Assembly (NCBI RefSeq): GCF_010384365.1
Contig: NZ_CP048397.1
Coordinates: 3,100,001 to 3,164,000, forward strand
Direction of reading: 5' to 3'
DNA length: 64,000 bases
Origin: Streptomyces sp. S4.7
Lineage (GTDB): Bacteria; Actinomycetota; Actinomycetes; Streptomycetales; Streptomycetaceae
How positions within the stretch are numbered: position 1 is the stretch's first letter; each line of letters starts with the position of its first letter. Under the pieces are notes generated by a model that did no database searches, was not told the origin of the DNA, and was given only the letters and a program-made list of their open reading frames with translations. Positions 17,065 to 25,813 of this stretch are shown here, piece by piece. Made by a program: the position numbers and the translations under genes.

Positions 17065-17360
17065 CAGCGCGTCTCCCCGGCGAAATACTTCGCCGCCTTC
17101 CTCAGGATCTCGCGCTCCTCCTCCAGCTCGCGGACCTTCTTGCGCAGGGCCGCGTTCTCCTCCTCCAGCGGCGTGGGCGGCTCCGCGGCTGTCTCCGCCC
17201 GGCGCCCCCTCGGCCGGTTCGCCCCGGCCGCCCGAACCCAGTTGCGCAGCGTCTCCGGGTTGACTCCCAGATCAGCGGCAACCGACCTGATCGTCGCTCC
17301 GGGCCGGGACCGGTACAGCGCGACCGCGTCCGCCTTGAACTCCGGCGGGTAGTGCTTCAT
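17061..17360 (-). CDS. IS3-family OrfA
   Basis: This protein of about 99 residues starts MKHYPPEFKADAVALYRSRPG, with a helix-turn-helix (ATIRSVAADLGVNPETLRNWVR) and a C-terminal coiled coil (LEEENAALRKKVRELEEEREILRKAAKYF), the normal OrfA layout. A GTG two codons upstream is an alternative start. Its product binds the element's ends and dimerises with OrfB. Confidence 0.88.
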   Translation of the reverse strand: MKHYPPEFKADAVALYRSRPGATIRSVAADLGVNPETLRNWVRAAGANRPRGRRAETAAEPPTPLEEENAALRKKVRELEEEREILRKAAKYFAGETRW

Positions 17361-17378
17361 GACCACGAGATGTCCGTT

Positions 17379-18452
17379 CTCAGATCCTCAGGATCCAGTG
17401 TCTCGTGTGCCCAAGATCAAGGGTCAAGGCCCAACCTCATACACCGCCCGCTCGCTCTTCAGCAGGCACTCGCTCAGGGAATCTTCCCCGAGCACGAGAC
17501 CCGCTCTTGGAGCAGCCCTCAGCGACACCAGCTCATTGCAGCCGACGGGACAGTCCTGAAATCCCCGACCCTGGCTCGGGCCAGCCAGAGTGTGGACATG
17601 ACGACCGGTGAGATCCGGTCTCACCGGATCGACCCCGCCTCCGTTGCCCAGATCGAAGGCGGTGGCGCTGAGGTATTTGGACCGAATTATGTCTTCTTCT
17701 CCGCCCGGAAGGGCGCCGACTACACGACCCGGGTCTTCCTCGACTCCCGGTATGTTCCCCACCTTCACCCCGGCGGAGAAGCAGCCGTTGCCGTTGAGGG
17801 GGTGCTCGACATCATGTCCTCCGCGCCCGGATGCATGGGAACCCTCTACGACGGCGCCATGCGGGGCGTGCACCGCGATGTCATCGCGAGATTCGGCGGT
17901 CTCGTCATCAACAAGCAGCACAAGGGAAATCTCCCGCAGTTCTACGAGACCCTGCGCCCGGGTCGCTGCAGCCACGAACTGTGGGCAGCCAACGGGCGCA
18001 TCGCCGAGAAGATGCACTTCGCCGACGGAACCATTGAACTGGTCCCTGTGCCGATCAGGAAACTCGAACGGCGCGGTACTCGCACGTTCCGCTGGTACCA
18101 CCTCTTGGTCAGGCCCTGCCGCCACGGTCGGCACGAATATCGGGTCGGAGTCGGCGCCACAAGCCGCACAGGCGAACGACCACCCGGCGAGAGCGACGAC
18201 GAACGCGGCTTCCACCGCGCCGAGCATCTCCAGCAAATCCCCGAGTTCACCCGCACCCACCAGCTCGTCTACCCCTACCGCAGCGACATCGAGTCAGGCC
18301 ACGCGCAACTCGACGCCTCACTATGGAACGGACGGCTGATCTCCTACGGAGTCGAAGCCCAGCAACTGCTCACCCTCGGCTTCGTCCTCGCGCAGAACTC
18401 GACCAGCCGCGCCCTGCACCAGAGCGGTATCCTCCTGCAGCCCGCGGGCTGA
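17379..18452 (+). pseudogene. Unknown protein truncated at its 5' end by the IS3 element
   Basis: A long plus-strand frame ends at 18452 but runs upstream straight into the IS, so its real start is lost. About 330 residues of credible protein remain, beginning near RSWSSPQRHQLIAADGTVLKSP. Acidic residues occur in spaced motifs (DGTVL, TLYDGAMRG, YRSDIESGHAQLDASLW) and the C-terminus has YGVEAQQLLTLGFVLAQNS. This pattern is reminiscent of DDE-type transposase-like proteins of actinobacterial integrative elements, but I cannot assign a family. It ends 209 bases before a tRNA gene, a frequent integration site. Confidence 0.45.
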
Positions 18453-18661
18453 TCCCAACCACGGCCAACCTCCTCCGCGCCCGTCCGGGACCCGATCCGC
18501 TACGATGTGGATCGAGCGCCCGGGCGGGTGCTGCACTGTGTTACATAAGAACCCCTCTCATCAGCACACCGCAGCCGCTCGATCCAGACGCTCACCACTT
18601 GACGGGAAGATCTGGACGCGGACTGTTCATCGACTTCCGTGCAAGGTTTCGCACAAGCCCC

Positions 18662-18734
18662 GCCTCCGTAGCTCAGGGGATAGAGCACCGCTCTCCTAAA
18701 GCGGGTGTCGCAGGTTCGAATCCTGCCGGGGGCA
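18662..18734 (+). tRNA. tRNA-Arg (anticodon CCT)
   Basis: The acceptor stem GCCTCCG pairs with CGGGGGC (18727-18733, one G-T pair), the D-arm is AGCTCAGGGGATAGAGC, and the anticodon stem CCGCT/AGCGG encloses CTCCTAA, giving anticodon CCT. The T-arm is GCAGG-TTCGAAT-CCTGC. The 3' CCA is not encoded. It would decode AGG, a rare arginine codon in this GC-rich genome. Such tRNA genes are frequent attachment sites for integrative elements, and mobile debris lies just upstream. Confidence 0.96.
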
Positions 18735-18742
18735 CATGGGAA

Positions 18743-18774
18743 AAGGGCACCTACGGATCTCCGTAGGTGCCCTT
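18743..18774. terminator. Terminator between tRNA-Arg and convergent XRE gene
   Basis: AAGGGCACCTACGG (18743-18756) is perfectly complementary to 18761-18774 with a four-base loop. It follows the tRNA by eight bases and lies eight bases beyond the XRE stop codon, so it can serve both. Confidence 0.85.
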
Positions 18775-18781
18775 CGGCGAC

Positions 18782-19105
18782 TCAGGCGGCGTGTGGGGTG
18801 AAGGTGACGTGCGAGTCGCCTTCGTCGATTGTCAGGTTGAGAGTGCCGTCCAGGGCCTTGGCCAAGCGCCGCAGCAGCGGAAGAGTCGGCACGGTGTCTC
18901 CGCCCTCCATCCGGGAGACCTGGGGCTGCGTCATCCCGGCCCGCTCCGCCAGCTCCGCCTGGGACAGGCCGAGCTCGATGCGACGGTCGTAGACCGCCTG
19001 GCCGAGGTCGCCGGCCAGGCGGGCATCGACGTACTCCTGGTCGTACTCCACCGCCTCCCCCGCGAGTTGCCGGGTCCGGCGCGTCCTCCATGTGCTGTGG
19101 TTCAT
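18782..19105 (-). CDS. XRE-family antitoxin-like regulator (HigA-type)
   Basis: The 107-residue protein carries an HTH_3 domain at about residues 36-90: LGQAVYDRRIELGLSQAELAERAGMTQPQVSRMEGG, with a typical recognition helix. The short C-terminal segment (LNLTIDEGDSHVTF) resembles HigA-like antitoxins. AAGGAG precedes the ATG, which overlaps the TGA of an upstream frame (TGATG), an arrangement expected for a coupled toxin-antitoxin pair. The upstream partner appears broken, so this may be an orphan. Antitoxins of this type bind their own promoter. Confidence 0.82.
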   Translation of the reverse strand: MNHSTWRTRRTRQLAGEAVEYDQEYVDARLAGDLGQAVYDRRIELGLSQAELAERAGMTQPQVSRMEGGDTVPTLPLLRRLAKALDGTLNLTIDEGDSHVTFTPHAA

Positions 19106-19197
19106 CAGCTCTCCTTGCGCCGTTCGTACGTGTACTGGGCATGGCCGTGCTCGGCCTCGCAGACCTTCTGGACCTGGTCTGCTCGGTGGCGTTCACC
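19105..19197 (-). pseudogene. C-terminal remnant of a RelE/HigB-like toxin gene
   Basis: In the frame whose TGA overlaps the XRE start, the last 30 codons read ERHRADQVQKVCEAEHGHAQ and then YTYERRKES, resembling the C-terminus of RelE/ParE-type toxins that precede XRE antitoxins. Further upstream the same frame turns into Gly/Arg-rich sequence with no toxin fold and no good start. I read this as a decayed toxin; the family call rests on a short segment. Confidence 0.3.
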
Positions 19198-19636
19198 CCG
19201 GCCGCGTCCACCGTCACCCTCGGGGCCGTCCTGGACGCGGCGACGACCTCGGCAGTCGAACCGGGGTGGCGGCCGTACCGGGGGCCACGAAGGCCTGCCG
19301 AGCGTGGCGCGGTGAGCCGACCCAGGGGCGCGGCGAGGGGCTTCGGCGGCGTGTATGAGGGCGACGGCCACGTAGCCGGACGGTGGGGGGTCTGCTGGAG
19401 CAGTCGACGGTGGAGCTCGCCGGGTTCCCAGGGAATTCCGCCTCTTCAGATGCCGGGCGTGGAACGTTGAGGCAATTGATGATGGCGACGGATTTCCGCG
19501 ATTCGCCTTTCGGCGATTGCGCGACAGCCGCCGGGGCGGGAATTACCGGGCCGGGCCGTGTCGGAAATCGGGAGTGCTAGCCGCCCCGATTCCCTGAATC
19601 CCCTCCACCCGTCCGGCGCGTCGTGCGGGAGCGGGG
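19198..19636. other. Intergenic, nothing firm recognised
   Basis: About 440 bases upstream of the XRE gene and downstream of the ferric-reductase-like gene. Frames are open by composition only. It presumably once held the rest of the toxin gene and its promoter. Confidence 0.45.
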
Positions 19637-20746
19637 TCAGACCCGGTCGGGCGTTCCGTTCGCGGGCTCCTCCGAGGGGGCCGCGGGCTTCGCGGTGTCG
19701 GTTGCGCGGGGCCCCAGCCTGAGGATCACGGCGACGACGGCCAGGGCGAACAGCACCAGGCCCGCCCAGATCACCCACTTGTGGGACCACGGTACGAGAG
19801 CGTCGGCCTCGGGGGCCCGCCCGCCGTCCACGCCGGTGACCACGACCGCGAAGAGTCCCAGGACCGTGGCCCCCACCACGATCCTGCCGAGCAGCCGGGC
19901 GCTGACCGGCAGGGCGGCGTCGCGGCGCCGGGGGTCGCGCAGCCGCAGGCGTTCGCCCGGACGGGCCGGAGACATCAGGCGGACCAGGAGCAGGACGGCT
20001 ATCGGGATCTGCAAGGCCCACACCATGGTGCGGAAGGGGCCGTCGAACCACGCCTGGCTGCTGTACAGCAGGGTGTGCCAGGCGCTGAGGATGTAGACGA
20101 CGATGACGAAGCGGTGCAGGGCCAGCCACATGCGCGAACCGGTCCGGTGCCGCAGGTAGAAGGCGAGGCCGAGCGGGAGGGCCAGGTACATCGCCAACAG
20201 GCCGATCAGGATGGCGACACGGCCGGTGCCGGTGGCGTATCCGCCGGGTACGAAGACATCGACGAACGCGGTCCACACACTGCGCCCCAGCGACCACTGG
20301 TCCTGGTTGGTCCGGATCTGGTCGGTGAAGAAGAAGAACGCGTGCATGAACATCAGGGCGATGGTGGTCAGACTCGTGGTGCGGTGCCATTTCTCCAGCC
20401 GCGCGGCGGGCAGCCGGCGCCACCGGGGTCTCGGCCCGGAACGCAACAGCCCGAATATCACGGTCACATAGGCCCACAGCATCGCCGACCAGCCGAACGC
20501 CTGGCACATCCAGTACATCCAGAACTCGCCCGCGTCAGCCATGTCCGGCATGAGCTTGACGGTCGCCGAAGTCCCGTTCTCCGCACGGACGTAGAGCAGC
20601 CAGTAGATCAATACGGTGACCACCAGGGCCAGTGAGGCGTCCGGCACCGCTCCTCGCAGATCGGCGCGCAGCGCGGCCCAGTCGAAACGAGCGCGTTCTC
20701 TCGTCCGACGCGACGAAGGCGTCACAGATCCCGAGGACTTCGCCAT
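19637..20746 (-). CDS. Ferric reductase-like transmembrane protein
   Basis: The 369-residue protein has about eight membrane helices. Two carry the histidine pairs expected to coordinate heme in this family: EKWHRTTSLTTIALMFMHAFFFF in one helix and WLALHRFVIVVYILSAWHTLLY in the next pair. Helices such as LALVVTVLIYWLLYV and GRVAILIGLLAMYLALPLGLAFYL flank them, and two more close the protein after a basic loop. There is no FAD/NADPH-binding C-terminal domain, so it would need a separate reductase partner or act as an electron conduit. It is monocistronic; no partner gene is visible nearby. Confidence 0.8.
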   Translation of the reverse strand: MAKSSGSVTPSSRRTRERARFDWAALRADLRGAVPDASLALVVTVLIYWLLYVRAENGTSATVKLMPDMADAGEFWMYWMCQAFGWSAMLWAYVTVIFGLLRSGPRPRWRRLPAARLEKWHRTTSLTTIALMFMHAFFFFTDQIRTNQDQWSLGRSVWTAFVDVFVPGGYATGTGRVAILIGLLAMYLALPLGLAFYLRHRTGSRMWLALHRFVIVVYILSAWHTLLYSSQAWFDGPFRTMVWALQIPIAVLLLVRLMSPARPGERLRLRDPRRRDAALPVSARLLGRIVVGATVLGLFAVVVTGVDGGRAPEADALVPWSHKWVIWAGLVLFALAVVAVILRLGPRATDTAKPAAPSEEPANGTPDRV

Positions 20747-21047
20747 CACTCAACTCCGGTTTCCGTACGGCTTGCCACGGGACACAGATGAGGGACAACC
20801 CGCGGCAACGTTGCTCTGTACCACGCTCCCTACGGGGGAGAGTAACGACGATTTTCCCGCCACGGTAGACAGCGATCCGGTCCCTCACAATTGACGGGCA
20901 AGAAAAACATCGCTGTCACCGGGAACTTATCGGCGGAGTTGAACGAGCGGGGCGCCTCGGTCGTACCGACGATTCGGTCAGGCCCGGGAACTGAACGCGG
21001 ATGTCCGCCGACATCTCGTGCAGACGACAATTCCCGGGAGGTCGGTC

Positions 21048-21754
21048 ATGGAACGACGTACGTTCTTGCGCGCTTCGGCTCTGTCCGTCGGTGCGGCAGC
21101 CGGAGTTGGGGCCATGGACGAGGGCGCGTCAGCGGTGTCGGCGGCGAATCCGCTGCGCGTGCAGGTGCCGATGTTCGACGGTGTGGAGGAGCAGGACTTC
21201 ATCGCCCCTGTGGAGGTGCTGGGGCTCGCCGGCCGCGCGAGCGGCGGAGCGTTGACGACGACGATGGTGACGACCGGACGGCCGGCCACGGTCACCTGCA
21301 CGTAGGCACGAAGGTCGAGGTGGACAAGGGCTGGTCGCCGCGGGAGGCGGGCGTGCTCGTGGTGCCGGGTGGCGGCTACACGGCCAAGGACGGACCGGGC
21401 GTGAACACGCTCATCACCGACAGAGGATTTCTGCGCCGGCTGGCCGCATCGCAGGCGCAGCCGGTGGGCATCTGTACGGGCGTCATGGTGCTGTCGGCCG
21501 CGGGGCTGACCAAGGGACGCAATGCCACGACCCACGCGGGCGCGAAGGCGGATCTGGCCGCTCAGGGCACGACGGTGATCAACGCGCGGGTGGTCGACGA
21601 CGGCGACCTGATCACCGGCGGCGGCATCACCTCCGGGCTGGAGGTCGCGCTGTGGCTTGTGGAGCGCTACGTGGGCGCGGAACTGGCCCAGCGGGTGGAG
21701 ACGGTGCTGGAGTACGAGAGGCGCGGCACGGTATGGCGGCGGCCATCGGGCTGA
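21048..21754 (+). pseudogene. DJ-1/PfpI-family protein with one-base frameshift
   Basis: The ATG at 21048 follows GGGAGG. The first part encodes a twin-arginine-like signal (MERRTFLRASALSVGAAAGVGA) and the start of a DJ-1/PfpI fold (LRVQVPMFDGVEEQDFIAPVEVLGL). At about 21303 this frame meets TAG. Adding one base after 'acgta' restores TCTYGTKVEVDKGW and joins the rest of the domain in another frame: GVLVVPGGGYTAKDGPG, then QPVGICTGVMVLSAAG with the conserved nucleophile Cys, and LVERYVGAELAQRVE. The gene is complete apart from this single lost base, so it is a recent pseudogene or a sequencing error. Confidence 0.82.
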
Positions 21755-22595
21755 GCCACCCCACGGCCGCGAGCAGCACGGTGACGGCGTTGCGCCGAGG
21801 CGGACGGTCGGCGGAGGGCCTGGGCCAGGTAGAGGGCGCCGAGTGCGGTGGCCAGGGCGCCGAGGAGGAGGCGCAGAGCTGTCTCGGGGAGGTGGGGCTG
21901 GAGGCGGGCACCGAGGTAGCCGCCGATCGGGCCGCCGGCTCCGCAGGCAGTGCCGAGGGACCAGTCCGGTGCCACGTCACCGCTGCTGACCAGGGACAGC
22001 AGCGCGAAGGTGGCCGCGCCGACGACCGAGGTCGCGAAGGTGGAGGCGAGGGCGGCGAGGGCGGCGGGGGCGACCGGCAGGCCCCTGCCGACGAGGATCG
22101 GGCCGGGAAGCGAGCCGCCTCCGATGCCGTAGATCCCGCCCACCACCCCAACGGCCAGCGCCAGTGCGGTTACGGAACGGGCGGACGGTTCAGCGGTGGC
22201 GGTGCGCCGGTCGGCCCGGCGGAGCGTGCGGGCGCGCACAGCCACAGACCGAGCGGGAGGAGGAGGGCGGCGATGAGGAGCCGGAAGACGGTGGGCCCGG
22301 GGAGTGCGAAGACGCGGATGACGGCGCCGAGGACCACCCCGGGCAGGGTGCCGGCGACCAGGCGCCGGGTGAGCGGTCCGCGCAGGGCGCCGGTCCGGCC
22401 GTAGCGCCACAGGGCGCCCGGTCCGGCGATGACGTTGAAGAGGAGGTTGGTCGGCGTCACGGCGGGGTTCGGCACGCCGAAGACGCTCAGCTGGACGGGG
22501 AGCAGGAACACCGCCCCGGACACACCGACGGGCGCGGTCGACGTGGCGATCAGCAGCCCCGCGGCCAGCCCTCCCAGCACGGTCCACCAGTCCAC
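21667..22595 (-). pseudogene. TauE/SafE-family membrane permease with frameshift
   Basis: A GTG at 22595 with GGAGGC upstream begins VDWWTVLGGLAAGLLIATSTAPVGVSGAVF, a TauE/SafE N-terminus with the typical PVGVSGAVFLLP motif, and continues through SVFGVPNPAVTPTNLLFNV. That frame ends at 22170 after LCAPARSAG and a Pro-rich tail. The second half of the fold continues one frame over: ALALAVGVVGGIYGIGGGSL, then PIGGYLGARLQPHLPETALRLLLG. The duplicated helix pattern is complete across both frames, so one base was gained or lost between about 22180 and 22240. The family exports sulfite or organosulfonates. The 3' end overlaps the convergent DJ-1 pseudogene. Confidence 0.78.
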
Positions 22596-22799
22596 CGTCG
22601 CCTCCGCCCGTCCGTCGCCGGACCAGTATCGACACCCCACGGCGGTGCGGCCGGCCGGCAACAAGATGTTCATGGCATGCACGGACTGCACGCCCGGAAA
22701 CGCTCGCCGTGCCCGCCGGACGGACTTCCTCAACTGCCCCTGCCACGGCACCGTTTGACCACGGGATCGCAGGAGTTCGCGGCTCGCGGAGCGCACGGG

Positions 22800-23030
22800 A
22801 ACGTACGGGGCGTACAGGGCGCAGAGAACCGGCAGCCGGCGCGCCTCGGCGCGGCGGAAGGTCCGGGGTAGGCCACGTGTACGTCGTCGGACGCGTCCCC
22901 GGTGACGACCCGCGCCGGCATGGCGGCCTCCACCGACGCCCTCCCGTCGAGTCCGTGGCCCAGCCCCCGTACCGCGGGATCACGGTCGGTGACTATGCCA
23001 CGCAGAGCCCCGTTCTCGTACGAGCAGGGA
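22800..23030 (-). pseudogene. Fragment of a CBS-domain protein
   Basis: On the minus strand, a stretch reads ENGALRGIVTDRDPAVRGLG followed by HGLDGRASVEAAMPARVVTG and DASDDVHVAY, a clear CBS-pair segment (GIVTDRDxAVR is the hallmark). The flanks are not CBS-like, there is no start codon in reach, and the second half of the domain is lost after PGPSAAPRRAGC. It is a remnant, not a working gene. Confidence 0.65.
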
Positions 23031-23192
23031 TCGGGGACCGCCCTCGGCCATCCTCCGGACCGCCCCGGCGGGCCGAACGTCCCGCACCTCATCGGCGGCG
23101 CGCGTCGTTCCTTCAAATGGACGATGATAGATGTACAGAGCACTCGTCGCACCGCTCGTTTCGCTTTCCTCTCGGGGCAAGGAGGTCGAGTC

Positions 23193-24581
23193 GTGTTGTT
23201 CATGGATCGCCGGGACGCCGGCCGTCGGCTGGCCGGTTCTCTGGGGCACCTCGGGGGCACCGGGATCGTGGTGCTGGGTCTGCCCCGTGGAGGGGTTCCG
23301 GTCGCCGCCGCGGTCGCCGAGGCGCTGGACGCGCCCCTGGACGTCTGTCTCGTACGCAAGCTGGGCGTGCCGTTCCACCAGGAGCTGGGGATGGGGGCGA
23401 TCGGCGAGGGCGGCGTCCGCGTGATCAACGACGAGGTGGTGCGCATGACGGGCGTCACCGAGGACGAGCTGGCCGGTGTCGAGGCCCATGAGCGGCAGGT
23501 GCTGGAGAGCCGCGCCCGCCGGTACCGGGGCGGACGCGCGCCGATCGGGCTGGAGGGGCGCACGGTGCTGGTGGTCGACGACGGGGTGGCCACGGGGTCC
23601 ACGGCTCGCGCGGCCTGCCGGATCGCCCGCGCCCGGGGGGCCGAGCGGATCGTGCTGGCCGTCCCCGTGGCGCCGCGGAACTGGACCGAGCGGATGGGCT
23701 CCGACGCCGACGAACTCGTCTGTCCGCACACCCCGCGCGACTTCTACGCGATCGGACAGTTCTACGTCGACTTCGCCCAGACCGACGACGACGAGGTCGT
23801 CGCCTGCCTGGCCGAGGCCGGCGATCGCCCGGCGGACGGCCGCCGGGCCGGATCAGGGCCTGTGGACATGGCCGGCGGGGATCGCCAAGCGTACCGGCCA
23901 GGGGGCGGTGAGGTGGGCGGTGAGATGGGCAGAGAGGCGTACATACGGATCGGCGGCGCGACGCTGCGCGGGCGGCTGACCGTCCCCGAGGGCGCGGCCG
24001 GGGTCGTCGTGTTCGCACACGGCAGTGGCAGCAGCCGGCACAGCCCGCGCAACCGTTTCGTCGCGACCGGACTGAACCGGGCCGGCCTCGGCACCCTGCT
24101 GTTCGACCTGCTCACCGAGGAGGAAGAGGCGGACCGGGCCAACGTCTTCGACACCGGGCTGCTGGCCGGACGGCTCACCGATGCCACCGGCTGGCTGCGC
24201 GGACAGCCCGAATGCGAGGGGCCGGCCGTGGGGTACTTCGGTGCCAGCACCGGTGCCGGGGCCGCGCTCTGGTCGGCCGCCGAGCCGGACGCCCGTATCG
24301 CCGCCGTGGTCTCGCGGGGCGGCAGGCCCGATCTGGCCGGGCCCCGGTTGCCGGAGGTGACCGCGCCCACGCTGCTGGTCGTCGGTGGCGACGACCTTCA
24401 GGTGATCGACCTCAACCGCGCGGCCCGGTCCCGGCTGCACTGCGAGAACCGGCTCGCGGTCGTTCCCGGTGCCACGCATCTCTTCGAGGAGACCGGCGCC
24501 CTGGAGCGGGTCACCGAGCTGGCCGGTGACTGGTTCACGGACCACATGACCCCGGCCGCTCACACGGCGGCGGGCTTCTGA
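23193..24581 (+). CDS. Phosphoribosyltransferase fused to a dienelactone hydrolase-like domain
   Basis: I start at the GTG at 23193 because AAGGAGG lies seven bases upstream; ATG four codons on is an alternative. Residues about 1-215 form a type I phosphoribosyltransferase with the PRPP loop VVDDGVATGSTARAA near 128-142. From about 250, a second domain has an alpha/beta-hydrolase core: VVVFAHGSGSSRHSPRN (oxyanion region), GYFGASTGAGAAL with nucleophile Ser near 352, an acid in VVGGDDLQV and the catalytic His in PGATHLFEE. Such fusions are known in actinobacteria, but their physiological reaction is not established. The 462-residue length matches two complete domains. No operon partner is evident. 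Confidence 0.85.
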   Translation: MLFMDRRDAGRRLAGSLGHLGGTGIVVLGLPRGGVPVAAAVAEALDAPLDVCLVRKLGVPFHQELGMGAIGEGGVRVINDEVVRMTGVTEDELAGVEAHERQVLESRARRYRGGRAPIGLEGRTVLVVDDGVATGSTARAACRIARARGAERIVLAVPVAPRNWTERMGSDADELVCPHTPRDFYAIGQFYVDFAQTDDDEVVACLAEAGDRPADGRRAGSGPVDMAGGDRQAYRPGGGEVGGEMGREAYIRIGGATLRGRLTVPEGAAGVVVFAHGSGSSRHSPRNRFVATGLNRAGLGTLLFDLLTEEEEADRANVFDTGLLAGRLTDATGWLRGQPECEGPAVGYFGASTGAGAALWSAAEPDARIAAVVSRGGRPDLAGPRLPEVTAPTLLVVGGDDLQVIDLNRAARSRLHCENRLAVVPGATHLFEETGALERVTELAGDWFTDHMTPAAHTAAGF

Positions 24582-24588
24582 CCCACCC

Positions 24589-24690
24589 CCGGACGCCCCC
24601 TCGAACGCCACCCCCGGACGCCGGCTCCGGACGCCACCTCCGGACGCCCCCTCGAACGCCACCCCCCGACGCCGGCTCCGGACGCCACCC
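24589..24690. repeat. 51-bp tandem duplication downstream of the fusion gene
   Basis: Two nearly identical 51-base copies (24589-24639, 24640-24690) consist of smaller 'CCGGACGCC' units, followed by further partial units to about 24720. The sequence fills the 142-base gap between two convergent genes and can form hairpins that may terminate transcription. Confidence 0.75.
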
Positions 24691-24723
24691 CCGGACCTCG
24701 GCGCCGGACGCCGTTGTCCGGCG

Positions 24724-25665
24724 TCAGCGTTCCGGCGCGGCCGCCGCCACCGTCGGCGGACCCCAACTCGTCAGCAGCCGGAGGTTCTCGGACGCCGACG
24801 ACCCCGGGAGCGCGTGGTGGATCGTGAGGGTCTGGTCCGATCCGTCCGGGAGCTGGAGGGTTTCGAAGGACAGCGTCAGGGCGCCGACCAGCGGGTGGTG
24901 GAGACGGGTGGCGCCGTGGTGGTGTTCCTTGACGTCGTGGCGTGACCAGAGGCGGCGGAAGTCCTCGCTCCTGGTGGAGAGTTCGGTCACCAGTGACAGC
25001 AGCCGCGGGTCGTCCGGACGGCAGGCGGCGTGTACGCGCAGGGCTCCCACCGCGCCCGCGGCCCGGATCTCCCAGTCGTCGAACAGCCGGCGGGAGTCGG
25101 GCGACAGGAACAGCATCCGCGCCCAGTTCCGTTCCCTCGGGGGCAGTTGGTCCCAGTCGCCGAAGAGGGCCGCCGCCGTGCGGTTCCACGCCAGGAGGTC
25201 GGAGCGCCGGCCCGTGACGTACGCCGGTACGCCGTCCAGGGACCTCAGCATCTCCCGCAGCGCCGGGCGCACCCGCTCCCGCGCGGGCGGCGGCAGGGTG
25301 CGTCTGGTCGTGTGATGGCACTTGGCGAGCCGGGTGAGGTGGTCGTGCTCGGCGTCCGTCAGCCGCAGGGCGCGGGAGAGCGCGCCCAGGACCTCCGCCG
25401 ACACGTTGTGGCCCCTGCCCTGTTCGAGACGGGTGAGATACGCGACCGACACCCCGGCGAGCTGCGCCAGCTCCTCGCGCCGCAGGCCGGGGACGCGCCG
25501 GTACCGCCCGTACGGCGGCAGGCCCACGTCCTGCGGACTCAGCCGCCCCCGGCGGGTGCGCAGGAACGCGCCGATCTCGGCGTGGGGGTCGAACACCCGA
25601 CCGTCGCCGTCCGTCTCCACCGCCGTCTCCACCGCCCTCTCCGCCGCCGTCTCCGGAGCGTTCAT
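24724..25665 (-). CDS. HTH regulator with MmyB-like ligand-binding domain
   Basis: The ATG at 25665 gives 313 residues; the frame is open 40 codons further but that part is Arg/Pro-rich and overlaps the promoter region shared with the MFS gene. An XRE-type helix-turn-helix lies near the N-terminus (LRREELAQLAGVSVAYLTRLEQGRG). The remainder is an MmyB-like PAS-related domain with PAYVTGRRSDLLAWNRTAAALFGDW and, near the end, HHPLVGALTLSFETLQLPDGSDQTL. These regulators commonly control an adjacent divergent transporter or oxidoreductase gene. Here the divergent neighbour is an MFS exporter 148 bases away, so local control of that exporter is the likely role. Confidence 0.87.
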   Translation of the reverse strand: MNAPETAAERAVETAVETDGDGRVFDPHAEIGAFLRTRRGRLSPQDVGLPPYGRYRRVPGLRREELAQLAGVSVAYLTRLEQGRGHNVSAEVLGALSRALRLTDAEHDHLTRLAKCHHTTRRTLPPPARERVRPALREMLRSLDGVPAYVTGRRSDLLAWNRTAAALFGDWDQLPPRERNWARMLFLSPDSRRLFDDWEIRAAGAVGALRVHAACRPDDPRLLSLVTELSTRSEDFRRLWSRHDVKEHHHGATRLHHPLVGALTLSFETLQLPDGSDQTLTIHHALPGSSASENLRLLTSWGPPTVAAAAPER

Positions 25666-25813
25666 AGCTCCCGACGGTACGCGCACGGCGCGAGCCGTGG
25701 CTGTCCCTGTCGGTAGCAGGAACAGGCGGCGCACGTACGACAGGGGACTGGCCGGTCCCCGGCCCGCCGGTGAGGCTCGCGGCATCCATCAGCAGCCGTG
25801 AGGGGACACGCCC

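Larger units (their letters stand above)
16155..17376 (-). mobile_element. Second IS3-family element (borders approximate)
   Basis: OrfA and OrfB of an IS3 element lie on the minus strand and overlap by four bases. I could not identify perfect terminal repeats; the best candidates are the GGACA near 16155 and its inverse TGTCC near 17372, a weak match. No target duplication is evident. It is a different subgroup from the element at 7.6 kb, judging from its OrfA and OrfB sequences. Confidence 0.7.

Noticed and set aside
16231..17352. 373-codon plus-strand ORF over the IS3 element
   Set aside because: It is antisense to intact OrfA/OrfB with all catalytic motifs, and has no recognisable domain.
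18696..19217. 173-codon minus-strand ORF overlapping the XRE gene and tRNA
   Set aside because: It reads through the tRNA and the XRE gene in the wrong frame; the XRE domain is unambiguous.
21290..21310. Programmed frameshift in the DJ-1 gene
   Set aside because: No slippery heptamer or downstream structure is evident; insertion of one base restores a normal TYGTKVEV reading.
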